In this document: one piece after another, positions 19,231 through 28,275 of the stretch
Numbering within the stretch: the stretch's first letter is position 1
How the letters are laid out: the number at the start of each line of letters is the position of its first letter
Assembly (NCBI RefSeq): GCF_002109495.1
Contig: NZ_LVJN01000015.1
Span: forward strand, 558,001-622,000
Reading direction: 5' to 3'
From: Magnetofaba australis IT-1
GTDB lineage: Bacteria; Pseudomonadota; Magnetococcia; Magnetococcales; Magnetococcaceae
DNA: 64,000 nucleotides
Notes under the pieces: generated by a model
Database searches by the model: none
The model's input: the letters and a program-made list of their open reading frames with translations, nothing else
What the model was told of the DNA's origin: nothing
Made by a program: the position numbers and the translations under genes

Positions 19231-19475
19231 GAAGATATCGAGGGCTTTGCCCTCGAGCTCCCAACGACCAAAGCGTGATTCGGGCCATCCATGGCCCTCA
19301 CCCTTCGGGCTCGCTGCGCGAGTCCGATTTGGCATTCCTGCCAAATCGTGGGGCGCCGCCCCACACCCCGCTGGGGTCGCGGACCCCAGACCCCGCCGCC
19401 GACCAGTCGGCGGCCAATAGTCAGCGCAAGCTCAGCCTGCGTCACGCAAACATTGGCCGCTCCGTACAGTTTTGG
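19231..19475 (+). repeat. Stacked-hairpin dispersed repeat, copy 2 (expanded)
   Basis: This copy shares the head (hairpin CGAGGGC/GCCCTCG, 19239-19255) and tail (CCAATAGTCAGCGCAAG) of copy 1. It gains two internal palindromes: GGGCCAT/ATGGCCC (19282-19297) and CGATTTGGCA/TGCCAAATCG (19325-19348). It then has GTGGGGC/GCCCCAC (19348-19364), CTGGGGTC/GACCCCAG (19371-19389) and GCCGCCGA/TCGGCGGC (19395-19414). Stem differences from copy 1 are compensated on both arms. It fills the gap between convergent cobT and the chemoreceptor gene; nothing else is seen there. Confidence 0.85.
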
Positions 19476-19487
19476 TTTTGACTCACT

Positions 19488-21776
19488 CTATTGCGTTGTT
19501 GCATCGACCGCCGCGCTGGCGGAGGAGAAGCGGAAGCGCGCCGCCGCCTCGCGCAGGGCGGCGGCGTCATCGCGCAGCAGGTGCGACAGGTCGCCCACCG
19601 CGCCGGACATCTGATCCAGACTCTCCATGCGCTCGATCATGCAGCCGCTGAGGGATTTGACCTGATCGGAGCTGGTGAAGAAGTCTTCGGTGCGCTCGCG
19701 CATCACGCCGGACTGTTCGCGCATGGCGGTGGCGTTTTCCGCCACGCCGTGGGCTTCGGACACCGCGCTCTGCGCCGTGCCGACGATCTCCTGCGCGCCC
19801 TCGTTGGCCTGTTGCGCGGAGTTGGCCAGGGTCTTGGCCGCCCCCTCCAACTCCTGCGCCGTCTGCGTCACGCTGTCGGTGGCGGTGTTAACCGCGCGCA
19901 GCGACTGCATAATCTGCTCGATGGCGTGTGCTTGAGTATTCATGGCGTCGGTGATGTCATGGTTGGCGGTGGCGACGTTGTCCATGCCGTCGCGCACCTG
20001 CGCCATGCTGCGCTCCACCTGGCGGGTCATGCCCTGCATGCGGTCGATGTTGTCGGCGATGGCGTCGGTGGCTTCGGCGGTCTGCCGCGCCAGCGCCTTG
20101 ACCTCATTGGCCACTACCGCAAAGCCTTTTCCCGACTCCCCGGCGCCCGCCGCTTCAATGGAGGCGTTGAGGGCCAGCATGTTGGTCTGTTCGGCGATTT
20201 CGTTGATCAGGTGCACCACGTTGGTGATCTCGCCCGTCGCGCGGAGCAGCGAGCCAGTGGCGTCGGTGGCGCTGGCGACGTGGCTGCGCGCCGTGTCGCT
20301 CTCGCTGCTGGCGCGTTGGCACATGGCGCGCACCGATTGTTGCGATTGGTTGAGGTCGCCCACCGATTGCGAGACCTCGCGCATGGCGTGGTTGACCTGC
20401 GCCAGATTCGAATTGACGTTGAGCATGCTGTCGGGCATGGCGTTGGCGGCCTCCATCATGCCGCTGACGATGCCGCCAGCATGTTCGGAGGCGTCGGACA
20501 TGGCGGTGATGATCTGCTGGAACGCCTGCGCGGCGCCCTCAGAGGCGACAGCCTGCTGCTGATTCTTCTCCACCAGTTGGAACACGGTGCGGGTGTTGGC
20601 GTCCACTTCGCTTAAGGTGTCGCCCACCTCACGCACCATCTGCGCGCCATCTTTGGCCGCTTGCGAGAGCCCCTGACGCAACTCGGCGATCTGACTGGCG
20701 GCCTTCTGGATGTGGCTGACCTTGTCGACGATCAAGGAGAGCAACGCCTCCAGATTGTCGGCCATGGCGTTGGCCCCCTGCATGATGCGACACAGCTCAT
20801 TCTTGGAGTGGGGGCGGCGCGGAAAGCGGAAGTTCAGATCGCCCTCGGCCAGTTTGGAGAGTCCATCCAGGGTGGTGACCACCTGGCGATTGAACAGACG
20901 CTGGTAGAGCCACAAGAGAGAGACCGCCAGCACCACGCCAATGGCGGTCCACACCAGAGCGCTGTTCTGTGCGCTGTTGGCTTGGTTGCGCGCCGCTTCA
21001 GCGGCGGCGTCGGCCTGTTTGCTGGCCGATCGCACCCCGGCGCGCACCAATTGCGCAAACTCCGTGGCCTGCGTCTCCATGGCTTTGGAGTTTGTCTCCA
21101 CGCGCTGGTGGTTGTCGATCAGCTTGGCGAAGGTGGCGCGATAGGTCGCTACGGCGGCGCGAAAATCCTTCTCCAACTCCTTGCCTGCGGCGTCGCGGTC
21201 GAATCGGTCGAGCATCACCCGCACCGAATCGGCGCTCTCCTCGTTGCCGTTCATCAAATAGGTCAACTCGGCGACCTGATACTCCCCCAGCGCCTCCTCC
21301 AGGTCGGGCGCCTCCAGGTCGTAGACGATCAACTCCACATTCTCGCGGTCGGTCACAAGTTGCGCCCGCGCGGTCAAGCCCGTGGCCATGGCTTGAGCCA
21401 TGGCGGCGAAGGTGTCGCCGTAGCGGTTGACCGCTTCGCTCAGAGTGGCGCGGGTGGTGGCGGGCAGGCTGCGCAGTTGCTCGCGGATCTCCACCACCAG
21501 CGGCGCAATGGTTGCGGCGACTTTGGGGTCTTTGGTGAGCAGGAAGTTCTGCCGCGCCGCTTCGGCGCGGTTCATCGACAGGGCGATCTCATACCACGTC
21601 TCTTTGAGCGCCAGCGGCCCGCTATGCAGCTCGTCGTTCAATTGCTGCACGCCGCCAATGGCGCGGTAGTTGAACCCGATCACCACCAGGAAGATGAACA
21701 GCGACAGGCCCGAAACCAGCCCGATCAGCCAGCCGCTTTTCCACTTGATGAAGGTCTTTTGAATGATGCCGCTCAT
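19488..21776 (-). CDS. Methyl-accepting chemotaxis protein with HBM-like sensor
   Basis: The 762-residue receptor has one membrane helix at about 17-35, a long helical periplasmic region (about 45-270) resembling the helical bimodular (HBM) sensor, and a second helix near 275-297 ([16 protein letters not shown]). A HAMP unit and the cytoplasmic signalling coiled coil follow. The kinase-control tip is the classic [20 protein letters not shown] near residue 540. It should feed a CheA/CheW array. HBM domains in other bacteria bind small organic acids, but the ligand here is unknown. No che genes are in the window. Confidence 0.93.
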   Translation of the reverse strand: MSGIIQKTFIKWKSGWLIGLVSGLSLFIFLVVIGFNYRAIGGVQQLNDELHSGPLALKETWYEIALSMNRAEAARQNFLLTKDPKVAATIAPLVVEIREQLRSLPATTRATLSEAVNRYGDTFAAMAQAMATGLTARAQLVTDRENVELIVYDLEAPDLEEALGEYQVAELTYLMNGNEESADSVRVMLDRFDRDAAGKELEKDFRAAVATYRATFAKLIDNHQRVETNSKAMETQATEFAQLVRAGVRSASKQADAAAEAARNQANSAQNSALVWTAIGVVLAVSLLWLYQRLFNRQVVTTLDGLSKLAEGDLNFRFPRRPHSKNELCRIMQGANAMADNLEALLSLIVDKVSHIQKAASQIAELRQGLSQAAKDGAQMVREVGDTLSEVDANTRTVFQLVEKNQQQAVASEGAAQAFQQIITAMSDASEHAGGIVSGMMEAANAMPDSMLNVNSNLAQVNHAMREVSQSVGDLNQSQQSVRAMCQRASSESDTARSHVASATDATGSLLRATGEITNVVHLINEIAEQTNMLALNASIEAAGAGESGKGFAVVANEVKALARQTAEATDAIADNIDRMQGMTRQVERSMAQVRDGMDNVATANHDITDAMNTQAHAIEQIMQSLRAVNTATDSVTQTAQELEGAAKTLANSAQQANEGAQEIVGTAQSAVSEAHGVAENATAMREQSGVMRERTEDFFTSSDQVKSLSGCMIERMESLDQMSGAVGDLSHLLRDDAAALREAAARFRFSSASAAVDATTQ

Positions 21777-21814
21777 GGGCTGGCGCCACCTCAGGCAGAA
21801 TCAGGCGAGAAAGG

Positions 21815-21840
21815 GGCGCGGACCGATCCCGGTCCGCGCC
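21815..21840 (-). terminator. Terminator-like hairpin after the rhodanese gene
   Basis: A perfect 11-bp stem (GGCGCGGACCG and its complement, 4-nt loop) lies 14 bp beyond the rhodanese stop and before the chemoreceptor start. On the minus strand it is followed by CCTTTCTC, a weak pyrimidine tract, so intrinsic termination is likely but not ideal. Confidence 0.55.
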
Positions 21841-21853
21841 GACGTCGACCGAT

Positions 21854-22483
21854 TTACGGCGTAACGAACGCCAGACCCGCATCGGCCCAATCCTGGCTGC
21901 CGCCGCGGAAGTAGTAGATCTTGCCTTCATAGCCAAACTCCACCAGCGCGCGAATGCCGGTGGGGCTTTGGCCGCACCACCAACCGTTGCAGAAGGCGAT
22001 GAGATTCTTGCCTTTAAGCTTTTTGATCTTGGCTTTGGCTTTGGTCTTTTTGCCGGTCAGGTCGGTATAGGGCAGGCTGATGGCGCCGGGCAGGGTGCCT
22101 TTGGCGTACCACGCCGGGGTGCGCATATCCACGATGAGGGTTTTTCCCGAATTGATTTCGTCGGCCATTTTGGCGAAGTCATCCACCTCCACGGTGGTGG
22201 CGCCGTCAATGCTCTTGGGCTGGACGCAGAAGGGTTTGCACTTGCGGTTTTCCGGCGATTTGAAGGCGTCCAGCATGGCGCGCCCGCGATCCTGCGTCAC
22301 CTCCACGCCGTTGAGGGTGAAGGGGGCCAGGGTCACGCTCTTGGCGTGTTTTTGTTGCTCACTGGCCACCGCTGCGCCCAGTGGCGCGCCGCCGCTGCCC
22401 GCCTCTTCGCTCATGGCTGGCGCCGCCCATCCCAGCGCCAGCGCCATAGCCGCCAGCATCACTCCTGATCGCATCTTTTTCAT
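21854..22483 (-). CDS. Periplasmic rhodanese-like protein
   Basis: From the ATG at 22483 (AGGGGGGA upstream) the product has 209 residues, with a signal peptide ending near residue 24 (APAMSEE). A single rhodanese domain occupies the C-terminal half: LIVDMRTPAWYAKGTLPGA, then the active-site loop FCNGWWCGQSPTG with Cys165 and Cys170, then YYFRGGSQDW. The second Cys in the loop (CX4C) is unusual for a sulfurtransferase and could form a disulfide or bind a different ligand. A signal peptide places it in the periplasm, where DsbA also acts. Substrate and partner are unknown. Confidence 0.85.
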   Translation of the reverse strand: MKKMRSGVMLAAMALALGWAAPAMSEEAGSGGAPLGAAVASEQQKHAKSVTLAPFTLNGVEVTQDRGRAMLDAFKSPENRKCKPFCVQPKSIDGATTVEVDDFAKMADEINSGKTLIVDMRTPAWYAKGTLPGAISLPYTDLTGKKTKAKAKIKKLKGKNLIAFCNGWWCGQSPTGIRALVEFGYEGKIYYFRGGSQDWADAGLAFVTP

Positions 22484-22767
22484 TACGCATATCCCCCCTG
22501 AGGACATTTGAATTGCACGGATAGTCATTAGCGCGTAACGCTATGTGACGGCACCGAGATATTTTGGAGATGAACTCATCATGTTGGAAAAATACGCCCT
22601 ATGTCTACAGAATAATGTAATGGAGTGACAAAAAAACATCCTGCAAATGTACTAATATGACAAGCTACTGTATTTAAAGGGTGTTAATATTAGTAAAACA
22701 GGAGACTCTGATACTTATAGCTGCGATATGGCTATCTGCTTTGGGGAGAAAGAAGGGCGCTGTCGGA
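22484..22767. other. AT-rich intergenic region with an operator-like palindrome
   Basis: This 284-bp gap upstream of the rhodanese gene is much more AT-rich than its surroundings. TAGCG-N5-CGCTA at 22529-22543 is a candidate operator. A 15-codon ATG frame at 22581-22628 exists but has no supporting evidence. The segment runs into the 3' end of cobS. No other gene or RNA was recognised. Confidence 0.4.
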
Positions 22768-23514
22768 TTAACCAATGCTGAGGCTAACTGTTAACAGAAT
22801 GAGGAAAGTGGTCTCGCTTTGGGTTAGGAGCGCCCCAGCGATGTCGCCGGTAAACCCGCCAAAGCGACGCATGAGACGGCGGCGGAGAAGCCACAGAAGG
22901 GGCAGGAACAGGATCAGGGCGGCGGCGCTGCGCAGGCCGCCCAGGGCGCCGCAAGCCAGGAGGCCCAGCAGGATGGCCAGCCACACGGCGGCCTTGGGCG
23001 CGCGGCGCGCCTGCTCGGCGCCCATGCCGTCGGCGCGCAGATAGGGGGTGGTGACAAACAGCGCCGACAATGCGCAGCGACCGGCCACCGGGGCGCACAC
23101 AAACAGCCAGGGGTCGCCCCACAGCAGCAGCACTTTGGCGCCGCCGGTCATCAGCAGCAGGGTGAGGACGATGGCGATCACCCCCATGGGGCCGACGTAG
23201 GGGTCTTTCATAATCGCCAGGGCGCGCTCCCGATCGCCCATGCCGCCCACGGCGGCGTCGGTGGCGTCGGCTAGCCCGTCCAGATGCAGGCCGCCGCTGA
23301 GCCACACCCACAGGGCGACCAACAGCGGCGCGGCCAGATCGTAATGCACGTGGGACAGCGCCATGGCCGCTGCGGCCAGAATCGCGCCGATCACCGCCCC
23401 CACCAGGGGGTAGAGCGCCACCGAGCGACCGAGATCGCGCGCATCGGGGGTGACGCTGCGCGGCATGGGCAGGCGGGTGAGCAGGCCAAAGGCGGCGACA
23501 AGGGGGGCAAGCAT
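22768..23514 (-). CDS. cobS: Adenosylcobinamide-GDP ribazoletransferase (cobalamin synthase)
   Basis: CobS is the polytopic inner-membrane enzyme that joins adenosylcobinamide-GDP to alpha-ribazole to finish cobalamin. The product has 248 residues from ATG 23514 (GGAG, 8-nt spacing); a GTG at 23523 would add three. It has the family motifs GLLTRLPMP at the N-terminus, the metal-binding LHLDGLADATDA, and MKDPYVGPMGV. About six hydrophobic helices are seen. It is first downstream of the LysE remnant and the CobC-like phosphatase on the same strand, consistent with one transcript. Confidence 0.95.
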   Translation of the reverse strand: MLAPLVAAFGLLTRLPMPRSVTPDARDLGRSVALYPLVGAVIGAILAAAAMALSHVHYDLAAPLLVALWVWLSGGLHLDGLADATDAAVGGMGDRERALAIMKDPYVGPMGVIAIVLTLLLMTGGAKVLLLWGDPWLFVCAPVAGRCALSALFVTTPYLRADGMGAEQARRAPKAAVWLAILLGLLACGALGGLRSAAALILFLPLLWLLRRRLMRRFGGFTGDIAGALLTQSETTFLILLTVSLSIG

Positions 23515-23538
23515 GGCGCGCACTCCAACGGCGGCGAG

Positions 23539-24152
23539 TTAACGGATGGTGAGAAAGGCGACGCCAAACGCCACCAGGACGCCGCCGCCCACACGACTGC
23601 CCCAATAGGAGGCGCCGCGCCAACGGCGCATGGCGGAGACGCTCAACGCCAAACTGCAATACCACAGCGCGGCGATCACGCCCGGCGTGGCGGCCAGAAG
23701 CGCCAAATCCTGGTTGGAGGCGTTGGCGGGCGCCAAAGTGCTAAACAGGGCGCCGTAGAACAGCAAGGATTTGGGGTTGGAGAGGTTGGTTAGAGCGCCG
23801 TCACGGAACGCCCGCCACAAACCAGTTCTGGTTACGGGATGTGTGGACGTCGCACTCTCGTGCGAAGGGCGCGCGCGCCACAGCGTCACGCCCAGCCACA
23901 CCAGATAGAGCCCGCCGATCATCTGTGCGGCGCGCATTCCCACCGGGTGGGCGCGCAGCAACTCGCCCAATCCCAGTAGCGCGGCCAGCGCCCAGGTTGC
24001 GCTGATCAGCGCCACGCCCAATCCCATGGCCACGGCGGGGCGCGCCCCGCATGCAACGCGCGTTGGCTCACAGCGACAAAGTTGGGGCCGGGGGAGGCGA
24101 TGGCGGCTGCGGTGATCAGCACCGTCATGCCCCACTCAGCAAGGCTGATCAT
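23539..24152 (-). pseudogene. LysE/RhtB-family exporter, frameshifted
   Basis: Two overlapping frames together encode a normal LysE/RhtB amino-acid exporter. The first begins at ATG 24152 (MISLAEWGMTVLITAAA then SPGPNFVAVSQRALHAG); the second resumes as RPAVAMGLGVALISATW and runs to the stop at 23539. Inserting one base in the GC-only run near 24037-24048 would join them as HAGRRPAVAMG, matching the usual family sequence. The gene is therefore a frameshift mutant or the site of a sequencing error. It lies between cobS and the CobC-like gene. The restored length is about 204 residues with five to six helices. Confidence 0.85.
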
Positions 24153-24170
24153 ACGGGGTCCCCGGCGGGA

Positions 24171-24890
24171 TTAGTCCTTTTTGCGGCGCGCGCGCGGCTG
24201 GCGCGGCGCGGCGGCGGGCAGGTTGGGCGAGGCGTCCTGTTCAGCGTTGCGCGGCGCGCGCACCCCGTGATGGATCAGGCGGACATAGAATTTGCCATCC
24301 AACGGGTCGGCGCGCAGGCGCGTGCGGCAGGCGTAGGGCACCACGATTTTGGACAGATCCTTGGGTGACATGCCCAGCGCCATGGCCACCAGATTGCGCA
24401 CCACGCCGCCATGGGTCACCACCAGCACATGGCTGTTCTCGTTCTCCAGCAGCAGTTGCGCCCAGGCCGCAGCCACGCGGTTTTGCAGATCGGCGATGCG
24501 CTCGCCCTCGGGCGGCGGATTGCTGTCGGGGTCGCGCCAGAACTGGCGCAGCCCTTCACCGTCGGCGGACTCCAGAATCTCGGTGGCGCTGCGCCCCTCC
24601 CAGCGGCCAAAACGCAGCTCATGAAAGCGCGGCTCCACCCGCAGCGGCGCGCCGGTGCGGCTCGACAGCTCCTCAGCGAACTGCCGACAGCGTTTGAGCG
24701 GCGAGGTGACGATCAGGCTCCACGGCTCCGGCGGTTCGCAGGCGGTGCGCATCTGCTCCCAACCCGCTGCGCTCAGCGGATCGTCAAGAGCGCCGCGAAA
24801 GCGCTCGCCGCCGTCCGGTTCGCCATGGCGCAGGAGGTCGATGAAAGTGCCGTGAGGGTCGTTTGGGTTGCGCAATGCCGTCTCCTGCAT
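24171..24890 (-). CDS. Histidine phosphatase, probable alpha-ribazole phosphatase
   Basis: This 239-residue protein is a phosphoglycerate-mutase-like phosphatase. The catalytic LLRHGEP is at residues 19-25 (His22), a proton-donor region [10 protein letters not shown] lies near 90, and the second catalytic His is in VTHGGVVRN near 159. The FGRWEG block and the neighbourhood of cobS favour CobC, which dephosphorylates alpha-ribazole phosphate made by CobT. A C-terminal Arg/Ala/Pro tail (about 30 residues) is extra. Broad-specificity phosphatases of the same fold cannot be ruled out. It is the first gene of the minus-strand run to cobS. Confidence 0.85.
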
Positions 24891-25139
24891 AATCAGGGCG
24901 TGGCGGCGTCAGGCGCACGATGCAATGATTGCCGCTACACGAAATATAAGAGGCATCATGCCGTGTTTTCCCCCCCGGCGTCCAGAGCTGATTCGCGTGT
25001 CGTCAGCTATGGACAAATTCAGCGCAACAGGCCAACATTTCCGGTTTGATCCACCCGCCCATAGGCGGATGTCCGCTCAGCAATGGCCCACGCGTCTGTT
25101 CGCGCGTCGGGCCGCGACAGTTATGAAGAGGTTCGCCCC

Positions 25140-26864
25140 ATGCGGGACTCCCTGAAAGCCGCCATCGATCACGCCCTGACCGCCCTTGTCGCCCAAGGGG
25201 ATCTGCCTGAAGGGACCGATTTCTCCAATGTGCGCGTGGAGCGCCCGCGGGAGAAGTCCCATGGCGACTTCTCCACCAATGCGGCCCTGGCGCTGTCCAA
25301 AGCGGCGCGCTGCAAGCCGCGCGATCTGGCCGAAAAGCTCATCGCCGCGCTGCCTGCTGACGGCGACGTGGAGAGCTGTGAGATCGCCGGGCCGGGCTTT
25401 ATTAACTTCCGTATGAGCCCCAACCGCCTGCGCGCGGTGATCAGCGACGTATTCGCCGCCGGGGCCAACTATGGCCGCGGCGACTGGGGCGGCGGCGAGA
25501 AGGTTCTGCTTGAATATGTCTCCGCCAACCCCACCGGGCCCATGCATGTGGGCCATGGCCGCGGCGCGGTCACCGGCGATGCGCTGTCGCGTATTTTGGA
25601 CGCTGCGGGCTACGATGTGACGCGGGAGTATTACATCAACGACGCTGGCGGCCAGATCTATGTGCTGGGCAAATCGGTTCTGTTGCGCTACGCCGAGCTG
25701 TTCGGCGACGCCATCACCATCCCCGATGGTTGTTACCCGTCGGAGTACGTCATCGACATCGCCCAGCGCATCCGTGACAAGGATGGCGACAAATGGTTGA
25801 CGATCGCCCGTGAAAATCCCGACGCCGCGCCGCGCGAATTGCTGGTCCAGGCCATGGACGTGGTGCTGGGTTGGATCCGCCAAGACCTGGAGAAACTGGA
25901 GATTCGCTTCGACGAGTGGTTTTCGGAATACGCTTTGCATAGTGAGGGGGCAGTCGCGCACGCCATCGACGTATTAGCGTCTCGCGGATGCCTCTATGAA
26001 GGGGTGCTGGAGCCCCCCAAAGGCAAGCAGCCGGAAGATTGGGAGGCGCGTCCTCAGCGCTTGTTCAAAGCCACGGATTTTGGTGACGAAGTGGACCGGC
26101 CCATTCAGAAGTCGGATGGGTCCTATACCTATTTTGCCGCCGACATCGCCTATCATTTGAACAAGTTGGAGCGTGGTTACGGGCGTTTGATCAACGTTTG
26201 GGGCGCCGATCACGGCGGCTACGTCAAACGGGTGGAGGCGGCCATTGAAGCCCTCACCGGACGCAAGAACGTGTTGGATGTGCGTCTGGTGCAGATGGTC
26301 AATCTGACCCGCGGCGGCGAACCGGTAAAAATGTCCAAGCGGGCGGGTAATTTCGTCACCTTGCGTGAGGTGACCGACGAGACCGGCGCCGATGCGGTGC
26401 GGTTTTGGTTTTTGACCCGGGCCGGGACCAGTCAGCTCGATTTCGATCTCGATCTGGCGGTTTCCAAGAGCAATGAAAACCCGGTTTACTACGTGCAGTA
26501 CGCCCATGCCCGGGTCTGTTCGCTGTGGCGGCAGGCTGCGGAAAAAGGGCTGGGAATGGATGAGAGCCGTATCGCCGAAGCCGACTTGTCGGCGCTGGGC
26601 GAAGCGGCGGAATTGGATTTGATCCGCTTGATGGATCTGTTCCCCGAGGTGGTGCAAGGCGCGGCGGAAAGTCATGAGCCGCATCGCATCCCCTACTATT
26701 TGTTGGAGTTGGCCGCCGCGCTGCACGCCTTCTATAATGGGCATCGCGTTCTCGGCGAAGATGTGGCCCTGCGTGATGCGCGCATGGCTTTGATGACGGC
26801 GGTTCGTCAGGTGATCGCCAACGGACTGCAACTGATCGGCGTACAGGCCACGGAGCAGATGTGA
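25140..26864 (+). CDS. argS: Arginyl-tRNA synthetase
   Basis: This class I aminoacyl-tRNA synthetase charges tRNA-Arg. From ATG 25140 (AAGAGG upstream) it has 574 residues, a normal length. The N-terminal Add-1 domain precedes the HIGH-like MHVGHG at about 134, the catalytic domain with WGADHGGYVKR, and KMSKR near 397. A DALR anticodon-binding C-terminal domain follows, with YYVQYAHARVCS and the terminal YNGHRVL block. An upstream in-frame ATG at 25083 adds non-conserved residues. The stop overlaps the next gene as GTGA. Confidence 0.97.
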   Translation: MRDSLKAAIDHALTALVAQGDLPEGTDFSNVRVERPREKSHGDFSTNAALALSKAARCKPRDLAEKLIAALPADGDVESCEIAGPGFINFRMSPNRLRAVISDVFAAGANYGRGDWGGGEKVLLEYVSANPTGPMHVGHGRGAVTGDALSRILDAAGYDVTREYYINDAGGQIYVLGKSVLLRYAELFGDAITIPDGCYPSEYVIDIAQRIRDKDGDKWLTIARENPDAAPRELLVQAMDVVLGWIRQDLEKLEIRFDEWFSEYALHSEGAVAHAIDVLASRGCLYEGVLEPPKGKQPEDWEARPQRLFKATDFGDEVDRPIQKSDGSYTYFAADIAYHLNKLERGYGRLINVWGADHGGYVKRVEAAIEALTGRKNVLDVRLVQMVNLTRGGEPVKMSKRAGNFVTLREVTDETGADAVRFWFLTRAGTSQLDFDLDLAVSKSNENPVYYVQYAHARVCSLWRQAAEKGLGMDESRIAEADLSALGEAAELDLIRLMDLFPEVVQGAAESHEPHRIPYYLLELAAALHAFYNGHRVLGEDVALRDARMALMTAVRQVIANGLQLIGVQATEQM

Positions 26865-27892
26865 ACGCCAAGTATCCCACATCAAACAGATATCGGCGCA
26901 GGCAGAAGCCCGCATGGCGACGTCCTCCCGTGGTGACGGTAGCGGCCGCTTTGTTGGGCGTGGCGCTGCTGTGGATGAGCCTCGGCGGCGATGATCCCCA
27001 GCACGAAGCCCAGGCCCAGGCCGATGGCGTGATGCAGGCTCAGCGCGAGCCTGGCGAAGCCCAGGCGTTGACCAGCCGTCAGGTGACCGTGCCGTTGGAT
27101 ATCGCCGCGCGCAGCGGCGGCGTCGCCAAGCCTGCCGAAGGCGGCCTGACCGCTGGCGTGTCGCGTCCCAATGTCGCCCCCAAGCATGTGCAGAAATCCG
27201 CGCCCCGCAGCGAAGCGTCATTGTCGCCGTCGCCCGATAGCGCGCCGTTGGACGGCGTGAGCCAGCGGGAGGAGGAGACGGTCGCGGATCTGCAGCCCGA
27301 TGTGGAGATGCGCTTCTACACCGAACTGGCCAAGAAGCATGTGGTGATCCCGGTTGAAGCGGTCAATACCCCCTCCATGGGCGCCGCGGTCTCCCGCGTG
27401 AGCCATCGCGCCCGTTCGGTGGGCGATAAGCAGGCGGTCTCCTCGGTCTCCGTGGCGAAAGCGCCCAAGCGCGTGTTCCGCACCGATCTGGCCAAGGCCG
27501 CGCCCAAACCGGCCAACGCCGCCACCCCGGCCAGCGAGCGGGTGTGGAATCCAAAAAAGGAGCAGGTGGCCAAGCGCGCGCAAGTGGCGCACCGTCCCAA
27601 TCTGGCCAATTGGAACCCATCGCAGGCCATTGATGCGCTGATGGCCAAGCGCGCCGCGCGGGATGATTCGTTCATTTTGCAGGTCGCCTCTTTAAGCAAG
27701 CAGCAGGAGGCCAACGCCCTGGCGTCGCGCCTGCAAGGTCGTGGCGCCCCCGCCCGCGTGGCGGTGGGCCAGATTGATGGTCGTCCCATCTATCGCGTGC
27801 GCATCGGTCCCTTCCCTAGTCGCGACGCGGCCATGGCCGCCGCCTCCCGCTATCGCGTCAATGGCGCGAAAGTCTTTGCCAATAAAGGCTAA
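26861..27892 (+). CDS. SPOR-domain membrane protein
   Basis: The 343-residue product has a basic cytoplasmic N-terminus, one membrane helix at about 24-42, a long low-complexity Ala/Pro/Lys linker, and a C-terminal SPOR domain (about 267-343; FILQVASLSKQQEANALASR then YRVRIGPFPSRDAA). SPOR domains bind denuded glycan strands at division sites, so a role in cell division or murein remodelling is likely. The GTG start overlaps the argS stop; argS followed by a SPOR gene is a common proteobacterial arrangement. Confidence 0.92.
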   Translation: MNAKYPTSNRYRRRQKPAWRRPPVVTVAAALLGVALLWMSLGGDDPQHEAQAQADGVMQAQREPGEAQALTSRQVTVPLDIAARSGGVAKPAEGGLTAGVSRPNVAPKHVQKSAPRSEASLSPSPDSAPLDGVSQREEETVADLQPDVEMRFYTELAKKHVVIPVEAVNTPSMGAAVSRVSHRARSVGDKQAVSSVSVAKAPKRVFRTDLAKAAPKPANAATPASERVWNPKKEQVAKRAQVAHRPNLANWNPSQAIDALMAKRAARDDSFILQVASLSKQQEANALASRLQGRGAPARVAVGQIDGRPIYRVRIGPFPSRDAAMAAASRYRVNGAKVFANKG

Positions 27893-28275
27893 AACCTCCC
27901 TCCCCAAAGCGAGTGGTTGACATTCGCGTCGATTTTGAGGATTAATCTCTCTTTCTGGCTCCATTAAACGAGCCTGCCGCATCGCCCTGGCTCCCATCTG
28001 GCCTGTGGGCGTTTCGCTGTTTGTCGCCGGGCGCTGTTTTGCTCTGTCGGTCAGCGGCGCAGCGGCGGCGTTCTTACGCTTGTCTCTTGCTCGGTCTGCG
28101 AATCTGTGGCGGTTCGTGGGCCGATTTCGTCATGACACTCATGACATCAAACGTCGCGCGCGGCCCTGCAGTTTGGTGCGGGCGCGCGGCGTGGGTTGTT
28201 CGCACAACCGACCCGCCGATTGGCGGCGTGGGCGCGGGCGCTCCATTCACTTTTCAGCCATTGGGAACTCCGAGT
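27893..28275 (+). promoter_or_regulatory. gltB upstream region with candidate promoter
   Basis: This 383-bp gap contains TTGACA at 27917-27922 and ATTAAT at 27941-27946 (18-bp spacer), a plausible sigma-70 promoter, which would give an approximately 320-nt leader. Small hairpins lie near the gene (GGTTGT/ACAACC at 28194-28209). The gltB frame stays open upstream to 28021, but that extension is Arg/Trp/Cys-rich and not family-like. No known riboswitch was recognised. Confidence 0.4.

Noticed and set aside
22581-22628. 15-codon ATG frame in the AT-rich gap
   Set aside because: Too short, with weak initiation context and no conservation evidence.
28021-28275. Upstream in-frame extension of gltB
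   Set aside because: The 85 extra codons have atypical composition. ATG 28276 gives a short propeptide and the catalytic Cys at position 22, as expected.
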